Origin: Ursus arctos
Taxonomy: Eukaryota; Chordata; Mammalia; Carnivora; Ursidae
Direction: 5' to 3'
NCBI RefSeq assembly: GCF_023065955.2
Contig: NW_026622963.1
Location: 13,585,001 to 13,649,000, forward strand
Length of the DNA: 64,000 nucleotides
This document shows positions 1 to 13,498 of the stretch, one piece after another (position 1 is the first letter of the stretch; each line of letters opens with the position of its first letter). Made by a program: the position numbers and the translations under genes. The notes under the pieces are model-generated. The model ran no database searches. It was not told where the DNA came from and saw nothing but the letters and a program-made list of their open reading frames with translations.

Positions 1-165
1 GGATCCACCCAGATAATCCAGGGTAATCTCCCTCTCTCAGGGTCCATAACCTGAATTACTTCTGCAAAGTCCCCTTTGCCAAACAGGGTAACAGGATGAC
101 ATAACCACAGGTTCTAAGGATTAAGACATGAACTTCTTTGCATTGATCTGCCACCACACTACCTG
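1..165 (-). mobile_element. MLT1-type MaLR LTR, fragment
   Basis: The text is the reverse complement of the 5' half of an MLT1 LTR: ATAATCCAGGGTAATCTC, TCTGCAAAGTCCCCTTTGCC and ACAGGTTCTAAGGATTAAGACATGAACTTCTTTG follow the consensus order. The LTR 5' end would be near 165 on the minus strand, and the rest is cut off by the window edge. It is an old non-autonomous ERVL-related element with no coding content. The subfamily is not resolved. Confidence 0.75.
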
Positions 166-3387
<3,222 letters not shown>

Positions 3388-3546
3388 GGGGCGCCTGGGT
3401 GGCTCAGTCCATTAAGGGTCCTGAGATTGAGCCCCACGTCAGGCTCTCTGCTCAGTGGAGAGTCTGCTTCTCCCTCTGCCTGCTGCTCCCACTGCTTGTG
3501 CTCTCTCTCTCTCTCTGTCTGTCAAATAAATAAAATCTTTAAAAAA
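3388..3546 (+). mobile_element. Can-SINE (tRNA-derived), internally deleted
   Basis: The element begins GGGGCGCCTGGGTGGCTCAG and ends AAATAAATAAAATCTTTAAAAAA. Immediately after the head (…CCATTAAG) the sequence jumps to GGTCCTGAGATTGAGCC. This removes about 35 bp that contain the CATCTGCCTTCGGCTCAG block seen in every other full copy here. A short GTCATC flanks both sides and may be the remains of the target duplication. Confidence 0.93.
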
Positions 3547-4155
3547 GATGGTCATCTAAATGTTCAGCCCTTATTTGCATAAAATTCTTAGTTTGCAGTT
3601 GCAAATGCACTAAATTGACTTCAATCTATCTCATTTCAAAATTTCTTTCACAAAAGGTGGCTTCTTGTGATACACAGTGCAAAATGTTGACTTCCTATTT
3701 TATTTTTAAAAATTGAAAAAATACTATTTTTCTGACAATATACATATATATTCAAAGGGACGTATAAAAGTAAAAGAATAAAATGTAAAAGTAACTCATA
3801 TTTTTGCTACCCAGAAATAATCACTGATCAAAATTTGGTGTGTTTTCTTACATTTTCCCTTCCTTTCATGATACATATATACTTGTTAACAAAAATTTTA
3901 ATCTCATTGTGTCTTACCTTTCATTTTTCATAATATATTGTGAACATTTTACCAGGCCACTAGTTGTTCTTTCAAAATAGAATATATTTATACCTACAAC
4001 ATGTAGATATATCACTATTTTACCTTTGTTGGACATGCAGGTTGCTTCCTATTATTTGTTATCATAATCAATTCTGTTTTGAATATCTTCACAGATAAAA
4101 CTTTTTTTCCTTCTTGCTTATCAATGATAAATCTCCTGACATACAATTGTGGGTT
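3547..4155 (-). mobile_element. AT-rich DNA, probably ancient L1 (L1M/L1ME-like) tail
   Basis: From about 3860 the wording follows an old L1 3' region read backwards (GAACATTTTACCAGGCC, GGACATGCAGGTTGCTTCC, TATTTGTTATCATAATCAATTC). The first 300 bases are AT-rich with no clear assignment. Boundaries and subfamily are uncertain. Confidence 0.45.
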
Positions 4156-4719
4156 AAGTGAATTTTTTAAATTAAGTTTTTCATTTTAATTCCATTACAG
4201 TTAACATACAGTGTTATAGTGTTATTTGTTTCAGATGTACAATACAGTGATTTAACAATTCTATACATTAGTCCGTGCTCATCATGATAAGTGTACTCTT
4301 TAATCCCAAACACCTATTCACTAATTCCCCCACCTACCTCCCCTCCAGTAACCATCAGTTTATTCTCTGTAGTTTCTTGGTTTGTCTCTTCCCCCCCCCC
4401 ATGTTAATTTGTTTTGTTTCTTAAATTCCACATATGAGTGAAATCATATGGTATTTGTCTTTCTCTAACTTATTTCACTAAGCATTATACTCTCTAGTTC
4501 CATTCATGTCATTGCAAATGGCAAGATTTCATTATTTTTTGTGGCTAAATAATATTTTATTATACACCCCCCCACACACATCTTCTTTATCCACCCATCT
4601 ATTAATGGACACATGCTGCTTCCATATGCAGTTATTGTAAATAATGCTGCAATAAACATAGGGTGCATATATGCTTTTGAATTAGTGTTCTTATATACTT
4701 TGGGTAAATATTCAGTAGT

Positions 4720-4785
4720 AGTCAGTGCCATGGACTACAGTTTTTTAAAGGATGATTTTTTTGTATTTTTTGAAGGTGAAGGGAT
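4720..4785 (+). repeat. 66-bp templated insertion (copy A)
   Basis: This segment interrupts the L1 ORF2 text between TTCAGTAGT and TATGATTACGGGATC and is flanked by GTAGT at 4715-4719 and 4786-4790. Bases 4726-4785 are identical to 6961-7020, and the whole 66 bp matches 6955-7020 with two differences at the left edge. It is not normal L1 sequence, so copy A is the insertion and copy B the likelier donor. Confidence 0.9.
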
Positions 4786-5689
4786 GTAGTATGATTACGG
4801 GATCATATGGTAGTTCTATTTTTAATTTTTTGAGGAACCTCCATACTGTCTTCCACAGTGGCTATACCACTTTGTATTCCCACCAACAGTACACGAGGGA
4901 TCCTTTTTCTCTACAATCTCATGAACACTTGTTTCTTGTGTGTTTTTTTTTCTTGTGTTTCTGACTTTAGCCATTCTGACAGGTGTGAGGTGATATCTCA
5001 TTGTAGTTTTGATTTGCATTTCCCTGATGATGAGTGATGTTGAGCATTTTTCATGTGTCTGTTGGCCATCCGTATGTCTTCTTTGGAGAAATGTCTATTC
5101 ATGTCTTCTGCCCATTTTTAATTGGATTGTTTGTTTTTTGGGTGTTGAGTTTTATAAGTTCTTTTTATATTTTGGATACTAGTGCTTTATCGGATATGTC
5201 ATTTGCCATTCAGTAGGTTATCTTTTAGTTTGTTGATTGTTTCCTTTGCTGTGTAGAAACTTTTTAATTTGATGTAGTCCCAATAGTTTGTTTTTGCTTT
5301 TGCTTCCCTTGCCTTAGGAGACATATGTAGAAAAAGTTATTATGGTTGATGTCAGAGAAATTACTGCCTGTGCTTTCTTCTAGGATTTTTATGGTTTCAG
5401 TTCTCATATTTAGGACTGTAACACATTTTGAGCTTATTTTTGTGTATGGTGTAAGAAAAGTGGTTCAGTTTCATTCTTTTGCATGTAGATGTCCAGTTTT
5501 CCCAACACCAGTTGTCGAAGAGACTTATCTTCTTCCCATTCCATAGTCTTGCCTCCTTTATTGAAGATTAATTGACCATGTAATCTTAGGTTTGTTTCTG
5601 TGCTTTCTACTATGCTCCACTGAGTGCCATACTATTTTTGTTACTACAGCTTTGTAATATAACTTGAAATTTAGAATTGTGATACCTCC

Positions 5690-5692
<3 letters not shown>

Positions 5693-5734
<42 letters not shown>
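5693..5734. repeat. T42 homopolymer
   Basis: An uninterrupted run of 42 T sits inside L1 ORF2 text (…CCTCCAGC before, GAGAATGCTTTGGCTATTC after), where the L1 normally has a short T-rich stretch. It is either an expansion of that stretch or an assembly-sensitive homopolymer. Confidence 0.95.
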
Positions 5735-5735
<1 letters not shown>

Positions 5736-6345
5736 AGAATGCTTTGGCTATTCAGGGTCTTTGTGGTTCCGTATAAATTTTAGGATTGTTTGTTATAGCT
5801 CTATGAAAAATGATGATGGTATTTTGATAGGGATTCCATTAAATCTGTAGATTGCTTTGGGTAGTTGGGACATCTTAACAATCCATGTGCTCTCCAATCC
5901 ATGAGCATAGGATGTCTGTCTTTCCAATTGTTTGTGTCCTCTTCAATTTCTTTTATCAGTGTTTTATGGTTTTCAGAGTACATATCTTTCACCTCCTTGA
6001 TTAAGTTTATTCCTAGGTATTTTTATTTTTTGGTAAAATTATAAATGAGATTATTTTCTTAATTTCTCTTTCTGGAGCCTTACTATTAGTGTATAGAAAT
6101 ACAACAGATTTCTGTACATTGATTTCATATCCTGTGACTTCACTGATTTCATTTATCAGTTCTAGTAGGTTTTCAGCAGAGTGTTTTTAGGTTTCTATAT
6201 ATGAGTATTGTGTCATTTGCACATAGTGAAAGTTTTACTTCCTTACCAATTTGGATGCTTTTATTTTTGTCTGATTGCTGTGGCTAGGACTTCGAGTACT
6301 ATGTTGAATAAAAGTGGTAAGAGTGGACATCCTTGTCAATCAAGT

Positions 6346-7700
6346 CTTTTTTTTTTTTTTTTAAAGCTTCAGAAAGTTTTCTTGAATCTGTTTTAAGTGT
6401 TAATATTCATTGTTTCATGGATCTGTTCATGTTGAGTCTTTGTGGCTTGTCTTCCATTCCAACCACTTTCCCTTGGACTGTTATTACTTAATTTATTTTT
6501 ACTCCTTTGTTTGCTTTTCTTATTTCTTCAATGTCCATTATTAAATTTTCATTTGTATTTTTCTGGAACTTTATTATTTAATCTTCATTTCTGACATGAT
6601 TTGGTCTTTTGCTTTGATTTGTCATTTTATTTCTTCATGTTTTTGCCTATTTCTGTTATTAACATTTTGGTTTCTGATTTAAGGTGTTCTTTTTGTTGCT
6701 GTTTTTTTCCTCCATATTTCCATGTGCTTATTTAATGTGTATAATTCAGTATATATTGTCAGGTTTTTTTCCCCCTAGTTCATGATTAGACTTTTGGAGA
6801 AATCTTTATCAATTTCAGTATTTAGATTTTCATGTTCTGTTGTTTTCTTATGAAAGCCTTGTATAGGTGAAATCTGCTTTCATCCATGCACTTTCATGGA
6901 TGGGTTTGACCACGGAGTCAGTTTGAAGATTCCTAGTTCAAGAGGACACTCTGTGGTCATTGCCATGGACTACAGTTTTTTAAAGGATGATTTTTTTGTA
7001 TTTTTTGAAGGTGAAGGGATATCTATCAATTTTTGTTGTTTTGTTCTTTTAATCTTATAAGATTATTTCCTCCTCTTGTTGCCTTTCCCCTTCCCCTCCC
7101 AAACTCCAGTGAGCACTCCTGCCTTCCTTTCTGCTGTCTTCTCTTCTAGCAAGTATGAGTGCCAAGGCTGTCACCTGTTACCCTGTGCATGTTTGCATCC
7201 TTTCTCCATTGTCTGTTCTCTGATTGAGTAGGATTATTTTTCAAAATTTTAACTCTTAGGTTGAACTTTCTTTTTAGGGCTGTTGTTATTAACTCAACCC
7301 TAGGAATTTTATTGCTTCTTTTCTTTTTTCATGAAGTTTTCTGATTCTTCCAGCAATTTGTAAAGACCTGGGGCAGTGGCTTGAGAGCCAGCTCTGCTGG
7401 GAATTGGTGTTCATTTCTTTGCTGACAAGTAATATAAAGTTTATGGTGCTCTCTGTCTTCTAGTTATGCTGAAGGCATGGTGTCTGTGTGGTTTTATTTT
7501 AACTTCTTATTGAACTGTTGAGTTTATTGTGAGCTGTGTGGAGAATTCTGGATTTTGGTGGCTGTTGTCACCTTGGCCACCAGAAGTCCCCCCCCCCCCC
7601 ACTTCTGAAGATAGTAGTATCACTCATTTCTCTTTTGTGATCTTCTGTGATGACTGCAGAGGTACAATAGAATTTTAGCTTGTTCTCTTTGGAGGGGATT
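6346..7700. other. Unassigned AT-rich DNA with donor copy of the 66-bp repeat
   Basis: No confident repeat or gene. After the T-run at 6346-6362 the sequence is T-rich and might be distant L1, but I cannot place it. An 8-bp hairpin (CATCCATG/CATGGATG, 6-nt loop) lies near 6872-6905. Copy B of the duplicated segment is at 6955-7020. A run of 13 C lies at 7588-7600. Confidence 0.5.
6955..7020 (+). repeat. 66-bp duplicated segment (copy B, likely donor)
   Basis: The same text as 4720-4785, in the same orientation, 2,235 bp downstream. There is no sign of a target duplication or interruption around this copy, which is why I take it as the source. Confidence 0.85.
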
Positions 7701-7707
7701 ATCTTCT

Positions 7708-7940
7708 TTTTTTTTTTAATTTTTTTAATTATATTATGTTAGTCACCATATAGTACATCCCCGGTTTCCGATGTAAGGCTCGATGATTCATTAGTTGTGT
7801 ATAACACCCAGTGCACCATGCAATATGTGCCCTCCTTACTACCCATCACCAGTCTATCCCATTCCCCCACCCCCTCCCCCCTGAGGCCCCCAGTTTGTTT
7901 CTCATAGTCCATAGTCTCTCATGCTTCATTCCCCCTTCTG
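7708..7940 (-). mobile_element. Young L1 3' end, strongly 5'-truncated
   Basis: A T-rich tail is followed by TATATTATGTTAGTCACC and then TGTGTATAACACCCAGTGCA, the 3' UTR of the carnivoran L1 read backwards. The C-rich GGCCCCCAGTTTG block follows. ATCTTCT occurs at 7701-7707 and 7941-7947 and fits a short target-site duplication. Only about 230 bp of 3' UTR was inserted, so no coding sequence is present. Confidence 0.93.
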
Positions 7941-7990
7941 ATCTTCTGAGATGATTATGCTTATGTTGGATTCTCTCACACAGTCTCGGT

Positions 7991-8110
7991 GGGGCATCCC
8001 TCCATGGGACGACCGTCCATGGGGCACTTCTTTATGGGACACCCTTTCATGGGACAACCCTCCATCTAGCACCCCTTCATAGGGCACACTTCCATAGGGT
8101 ATTCCTCCAT
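7991..8110 (+). repeat. Minisatellite, 15-bp unit, eight copies
   Basis: Eight consecutive units of exactly 15 bp can be read, each ending in CCAT, TCAT or TTAT (for example GGGGCATCCCTCCAT, GGGACAACCCTCCAT, AGGGCACACTTCCAT). A ninth unit decays after 8111. Copies differ at several sites but none changes the length. Because 15 is a multiple of three, the minus strand stays open and reads as a five-residue repeat (GGLSH, ERVSH, KEVPH, GGMPH types) within a 71-aa frame at 7926-8141. I see no evidence that the frame is expressed. Confidence 0.9.
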
Positions 8111-8147
8111 GGAACACTACCAGGCAATTCACATGAATCAACTAAAG

Positions 8148-9540
8148 GTTGTTTCATCGATTGATGATGCAGATTTTTACTATTTCTTTAAATTTGGAGA
8201 CATAATAAGATGAATTTTGTTGTGGAAATTAGCCTCCACATACTTTTTTTCATTTTCTCTTTTTTTCCTTTGAGGTTTATTGGAACACAGCTAATTATTG
8301 TGAGGCTTTAAAAAAAAAATGAACAAGTTGGGGGAAAATTAACAAGTTGTTAAATTAAATGAAAGAGAAAAAATATCTAGAGAATAAACTATTTAGAAAT
8401 TAGTATTTCAAAAGCAATATTTGAAAATATCCTGGCTTTGTTTAGTGTGATTAAGAAGGATCACAAATATTGATTAATATTAAATTAGGATAAAGTTTTT
8501 TGGCCACTATATTTTATAAAGTGCTCATTTTAGATCTTTTTTGAGGGACATATAGGTAGACATTTATATTTCCTCAAAGGTCAAAACTGATGCTAACATA
8601 ACATTATATTTTTTAGGTTAATATCTATATTAATTATAATGCTATAAACTCACCGAAGCAGAAGTCAAATAATTGCTTTCCTTGTGAGAGTTAAAATCAT
8701 GAACATGAGATCAATATTTTTGTGAATGTAAATTGCAAGTCAGTCTCATCCATACATTAAGTTTGTTAAGAAAAAGAGGGTTATTTTCATGTAGCTCTCT
8801 CATGTTTAGAGCAGAAGTGGTCCTCAGGCATCTCTGAGTAAGTGGATCCTTTTTGTGTCTAAAGAAATACTCAAAGCCTCCCACTCCTCACTCCCTTACC
8901 CTTATATAAACATAAGGAATATTTTCTGTTGTTTTTGCTCTGAGACATAAAATCTTCAGCCTTAGAGTGAAACTGGTTGAGTAGATTAGTATGTTCTTGA
9001 ACACTTCTAAGCACTGGTTCTGAGTATGGCTACTACAAGGGGGCAGGAGTTGGGCAGGTTCAGAGCATTGGAGGGCTCTTTGAGAACTTTGAAGATAAAA
9101 GAGTTCCAAAAATTTCAAGAAAGCCACATGAGCCCAAAATATCCAGCCAGAGGATGCCATGAGAGGTGGTGCAAAAAAGGTTCTACTAAGCATTTATTGA
9201 TTTTGCTTTCCATTTTTATGGAAACAGTGGCCCTGTTTTGATTTGTTGTAATCACCCTTCCCCCACTAATGCACTTTCCGGGAAGGCATGCCCCAGAATG
9301 GGGGAGAGGTATCCAAAGCAACTAAGGAACAACTGAAGGATGGCATACAACTCAAGTCAGAATGACCGGTGCCAAAAACGATTGAATTGTTGGAAAAGGG
9401 AAATTCCATCTACTAGGTGAGGGTAATATGGAAAGCCCAAAGATGTTGTATCTCATTACTAGAAGCCTGAGTCTGGGCTGTGAGCCTAGAGGAACCAGAT
9501 CCAGGACAAGGATCTTGATAACATCATCTATCACTGTCAT
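8148..9540. other. Unassigned DNA
   Basis: The first 700 bases are AT-rich. Near 8270 the phrase GTTTATTGGAACACAGCTA recalls an ancient dispersed repeat also seen at 32050. From about 8880 to 9540 the sequence is less AT-rich and looks single-copy. Overlapping frames of 60-100 aa on both strands match no family I recognise. Confidence 0.45.
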
Positions 9541-9544
9541 TATG

Positions 9545-9860
9545 TCTGCCTAACAAGTTACCCCAAAATGTAATGGCTCCAAGCAATGGCAATAATTATT
9601 TTGTCCTTTAGCTGTACCATCTTTGCAGGACTAGAAAGAGCCAGCTTGTTTCTGCTCCACTCAGAATCATCAGGGGCTACTCAAAGGCTGGAAATTAGAG
9701 TCATGTGAAGCTTACTTACTTACATGTCTGATGACTGGGTTGTGGAGATCCAAAGACTGAAGGGCTGAAATGACTGAGGTGTCCTAGACATCAGTCTGTA
9801 ACTCTATGTCACAGGCCCTCCAAAATTTGGAGGAAGGAACCTCCTAATGGAAGAGTAGTC
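9545..9860 (-). mobile_element. MLT1-like LTR remnant
   Basis: ACAAGTTACCCCAAAATGTAATGGC is the reverse complement of the typical 3' end of an MLT1 LTR. Diverged LTR text follows for about 300 bp (CAGCTTGTTTCTGCTCCACTCAGAATC, then GGCTGGAAATTAGAG). The left edge is better supported than the right. Confidence 0.55.
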
Positions 9861-11386
9861 ATGTCCCATGGTAAGAGGAATATATGGGATAGACCATATT
9901 GGTGCAGGCAAATTTGTAAAATGCAAGGTGCCATGTCGTTTTGTCAATACCCAGACTTGTAGCTCATAACATCTCCTAACTCACTTTTTGCTTCAGCTAT
10001 TCTGTGTTGGATTTTCAGTTACTTGCAACTATAAGAGTCCTAACTGTTAGAGAGGCCCCCCAAAATGTTGCCACTTTATGATCATTTTCAAGAACTCCTT
10101 CTGATGTAGTCTTAATTAGGTGAGTGATTTGATCCCAAATTTGTCCTTGTCAAGTCATGTAGGACTAGTATTCCTTGTAACAATGTACTGTGCTGTACTT
10201 TGTCTCTACTGTGGCTACACTCCTGACCCTTGCCAGGATCCACTGGTTGCTATGGAAGAAAGGTGGAGAAGCTGATTCAGCAAAATTCTGCCACCACCAA
10301 TGAATTTTTTTTTTTTTTTTTTTTTTTTTTGTCCTCACATAGGGCAAAGTATGGAGGAGTCCCCAGTACTGGTGCTTCAGTTCCTGTGGAGTGGGGGTAT
10401 GCCATCCTCCTACTGCCTGGATGTGTTTACCAACCCAGGAGTTCCCAGAACCTTATTCTTTAGGGTGTATTATGGGAGTTTTGTTATGTGGGCATGATTA
10501 TGGCCATTGGTGATTAGCTCGGTCTCCAGCCTCTCTCCCCTCCCTGAAGGTTGGGAAGTGGTGCTGAAATTTCTGAATTTCTAATCAAGTCTTGGTCTTT
10601 CTGGTGACTGGCTCCCATCCTGAAGCTATCCAGAGGCCTTCCAAAAGATGCCTCATTAGAACAAAGACACTCGTATCACCTTTGTCATTCATGAAATTCT
10701 AGGGGATTTAGGAGCTGTGTGCCGGGAACTGGGGACACAGACCAAGTATCTTTCTAACTATTCACCGCTAAGAAACGAGCATGCTCTGTGTGATGGTACT
10801 CAGCTGGGCGTTCACAGAGGACAGCGCAGCTTTGTGTAGACTGTTCACTAAAGCAGGGATGAGATGTTTGCTGAGAAAGCCATTCACTGCCAGTGTTTCT
10901 TCATATGCTAAAACTTTATTCTCTAAAATATAAAATTGAAAATGAGTTGTCTAATGGAAAAGTTCCCATTGTCTTTGCATTGATCAAATTTCCTATAGCT
11001 GAAAAGAAATCAAATGGGACCACTTGTAACCTAAATGATTATATTTATGCAACTTGTTTTCAATATGTTAATAAGTGAAAGACAGAGAATTCTTATTTCC
11101 AACCATGATGGAATTCAGAAATAATGTGCCAATTAAAATAATCAAAAATGACTAAAAAAAAGCGTAAGAAACTTAAAAGAATGAAAAAGTAAATGTCTTG
11201 GTAAAGTGGAATAAGGTGAGGATGGACTAGTCCCAGTACAGCTTCTGTAATTTTCTAAAACAGTCTCCACAAATAAAATGCATATCTGGCAATTTCCTGG
11301 AAACAACAATGGAGTGCACTTCCGTGCTTATGGATGGCAGAAATGCTTTCCATTCCTCATATATCCTTTCATGACAGACAGTACAT
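9861..11386. other. Unassigned DNA including a T26 run and an unnamed old repeat
   Basis: A T26 run at 10305-10330 is followed, to about 10740, by wording that I associate with a dispersed mammalian repeat (CATGATTATGGCCATTGGTGATTAG, CAGCCTCTCTCCCCTCC, CTGTGTGCCGGGAACTGGGG), but I cannot name its family. From 10840 to 11380 the DNA looks single-copy. There is no exon candidate. Confidence 0.4.
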
Positions 11387-11403
11387 TTATTGGCTAAATT
11401 TTT

Positions 11404-11592
11404 AAAAAAGATTTTACTTATTCATTTGAGAGAGAGAGAGTGAGTGCACAAGCAGGGAGAGAGGCAGAGGGAGGGGGAGAAGCAGACTCCCTGCTGAGCT
11501 GGGAGCCTGATGTGGTGCTCAGTTCCAGGACCTGAAGATCATGACCTGAGCCAGAAGGCAGACGCTCAACCATTTGAGCTACCCAGGCACCC
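11404..11592 (-). mobile_element. Can-SINE
   Basis: Read backwards it ends in the CCCAGGCACCC head and starts with an AAGATTTTACTTATTCATTTGAGAG tail. A perfect 17-bp target-site duplication (TTATTGGCTAAATTTTT) flanks it at 11387-11403 and 11593-11609, which fixes both ends and shows L1-type retroposition. Confidence 0.97.
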
Positions 11593-11834
11593 TTATTGGC
11601 TAAATTTTTGAAGTAAAGGGAACTTGATCTAAACTCTTCCTCTTGTAATATGCTGTTTTGGAATGTAATAAAATAAAAACTTTTAATTATGAATTTAGAC
11701 ATTTATATTAACATAGATTCACATTCTTTACTTATGAAATGATGTATTTATGGACAACTAAAGAATTTATCAGATTTTTAATCAGGCCACATTTCATGAA
11801 TATTCACTGTATAAATAACATTCATTTATGTTCA

Positions 11835-12330
11835 TCTGTTCAGTCAATATGTATTTGTAACTACCAAGAAGTAGGCTCAAGTGGTGCACAGATAGAACAG
11901 ACAGCTATGGTCCTGGTAAGCTTTGAGTCTGGTCAGGTAAGGAGCAATAACACAACGAGGCATAAACTATATGAACTATCCATAATGTGAACAAATGCTG
12001 CTATGCTAAAAATACTGATTTTCTGAGATAAGAAATAGCCCCAAGGAGGCAAACTGTGTATCTTCTCTGAGGACCAAGCAACTACCATCACTCTGGTGTA
12101 GGGAGAGTCCTTAAAGAGGCGGCATACCTTGCCACATAGACTCAATAGAGAGAGACTGGGTTTATTCCAGGTATGGTGGGAGCACACAGAAGGGCTTTAA
12201 ACAGGAAAGCAATGTGATGTGATTTTTATTTTGAAAAGACCACTTTTCGTAGAAGTGTAGTGAACTGACTGGAGGAGTCAAGAGTAGCGGCAGACTAGTT
12301 AGAAGCTGAGCTGGGTTCCTAAGGTGTTTA
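11835..12330 (-). mobile_element. L2 (LINE-2) remnant
   Basis: The order of phrases follows the reversed L2 3' region: a TGTTCAGTCAATATGTATTTG start, then GGTGCACAGATAGAACAGACAGC, GTCCTGGTAAGC, and GGGCTTTAAACAGGAAAGCAATGTGATGTG, followed by an AAAAGACCACTTT block and an AGTTAGAAGCT block. It is heavily diverged and non-coding. The middle (12000-12170) is weakly supported. Confidence 0.6.
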
Positions 12331-13481
12331 CCTTAGGAACAGAAGGTGGGGAAAGGGAGCAGGTTTGAGGTACTGTTTGGAAATGGAATCAGCAGGGCTT
12401 AATAATGGTGAGAAGACATGTAACTGGGGCAGTGGGGGTGCTTGCAAAAACCTTAGGAATGGGCATTTGACATCAGCCTTGGATGCTGTGGGAGGAGAAG
12501 AAAGAATGCAGGATGCACTGACAATCATGACTCTTGTTTGTGGGTGACAGAAGCCTTCATCAAATTAGGCTGGGCAAGAGTGAGAATGGAACAGCAATCT
12601 ACCAATTCTGGATGGGCAGTTTCTGGGGCTTCAGAGGCAATAGGAACCAGCTCTCTCCAACTTTCATCACTGCTTCATTCAGTGTGGGGATTCATTCTGT
12701 AGCTTCTCTCAAATGTTAGGGAATGGCCATGTACAGCTCCAGAGATGAACTAAAATAGGCTCCCTCTAACATCTTTTCCAAAATTCTCAGGGAAGAGCTC
12801 TAAATGGTCTAACTTAGGTTAGGCGCCACTCTTGGACCAAGGGCTGTGGCACCTAGTCCCAACAGTTTTCAGTGTGTATCTGGTGCTTGTTGCCAGGGAC
12901 CATGGTGACACATTCACTATGGGGGAGCAGGTATGCCTCCCAGAAGAGGGGAATGGATGCTGTTTGGAGAGTCAAAACAGTAGGCATCCACCATGTGCAT
13001 GAGAAGGGCACTGGGGAAGTCCCTATCTGCCCCTCAGCATCAGACTCCCCAGGCACTGACACTGCTGATGCTTTTACTCTCAATATTCCCTGGAAGAATC
13101 TTACAGAAACACAGCTCTCTATTGGGGTTTCCTGGCCTTGCCAGAGGGCAGACCCTCACTCTGATACAGCCTGCTTCCCTGAGCACCTTACAATAAACAA
13201 GCTTTCTTCTCCCATGGAGACACAATGCATCCTTTGAAATAAGTTCCAATCTCTATTTGGATCCATCCATTGCCAGTTTTGTGATCTGACTGACTGACTG
13301 ACTGTCCTGGAGCCAGTCCCTAGAGAGAGAGGTAGCTTTATAATAATTTAAAAATATTATAAGACAACTTACTATTTTAAAAATAATTGTACATTCTGAA
13401 TCATTCACTTTTCAAAGAAACTTCTGTTATTTTACTTATATTAAAAATTGAGCTTCTGACTAAAAATGGCATTATACTAAT
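12331..13481. other. Unassigned, probably single-copy DNA
   Basis: No repeat is recognised except four TGAC units at about 13288-13304. The longest frame is 121 aa on the plus strand at 12872-13237. It overlaps frames of 67-76 aa in other registers and matches no family I know, so I do not call it a gene. Confidence 0.45.
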
Positions 13482-13498
13482 AGAACACCCTTACTTTT

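Larger units (their letters stand above)
4504..5992 (-). pseudogene. L1 ORF2 (endonuclease/reverse transcriptase) remnant
   Basis: Minus-strand translation gives scattered ORF2 C-terminal segments. The end of the protein lies near 4504-4731 (PMFIAALFTITAYG, WIKKMCVGG). The block [11 protein letters not shown] lies near 4822-5019, and the [21 protein letters not shown] block near 5801-5992. Stops and frameshifts separate them. The reverse transcriptase catalytic core is not included because the L1 is truncated on its 5' side. It cannot encode a functional product. Confidence 0.85.
4156..6345 (-). mobile_element. Carnivoran L1, 5'-truncated, decayed
   Basis: The L1 3' UTR is at the left (AGTTAACATACAGTGTTATAGTG, then CCACCTACCTCCCCTCCAG), followed rightward by ORF2 read backwards. 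Translated minus-strand pieces such as [27 protein letters not shown] and [19 protein letters not shown] are C-terminal L1 ORF2 text in several frames, so the gene is broken. The element fades at a T-run near 6346. It contains the 66-bp foreign segment at 4720-4785 and the long T-run at 5693-5734. It is more diverged than the other carnivoran L1s in the window. Confidence 0.85.

Noticed and set aside
7991..8110. CRISPR-like array
   Set aside because: The 15-bp units are contiguous without spacers, in mammalian DNA. It is a minisatellite.
11410..11440. Tandem GA/CT runs as separate microsatellites
   Set aside because: These runs, like those in the other SINEs, are the CT-rich body of Can-SINEs rather than independent repeats.
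12872..13237. 121-codon plus-strand open frame
   Set aside because: No recognisable domain or splice context, overlaps other frames on both strands, and composition is ordinary. It is consistent with chance.
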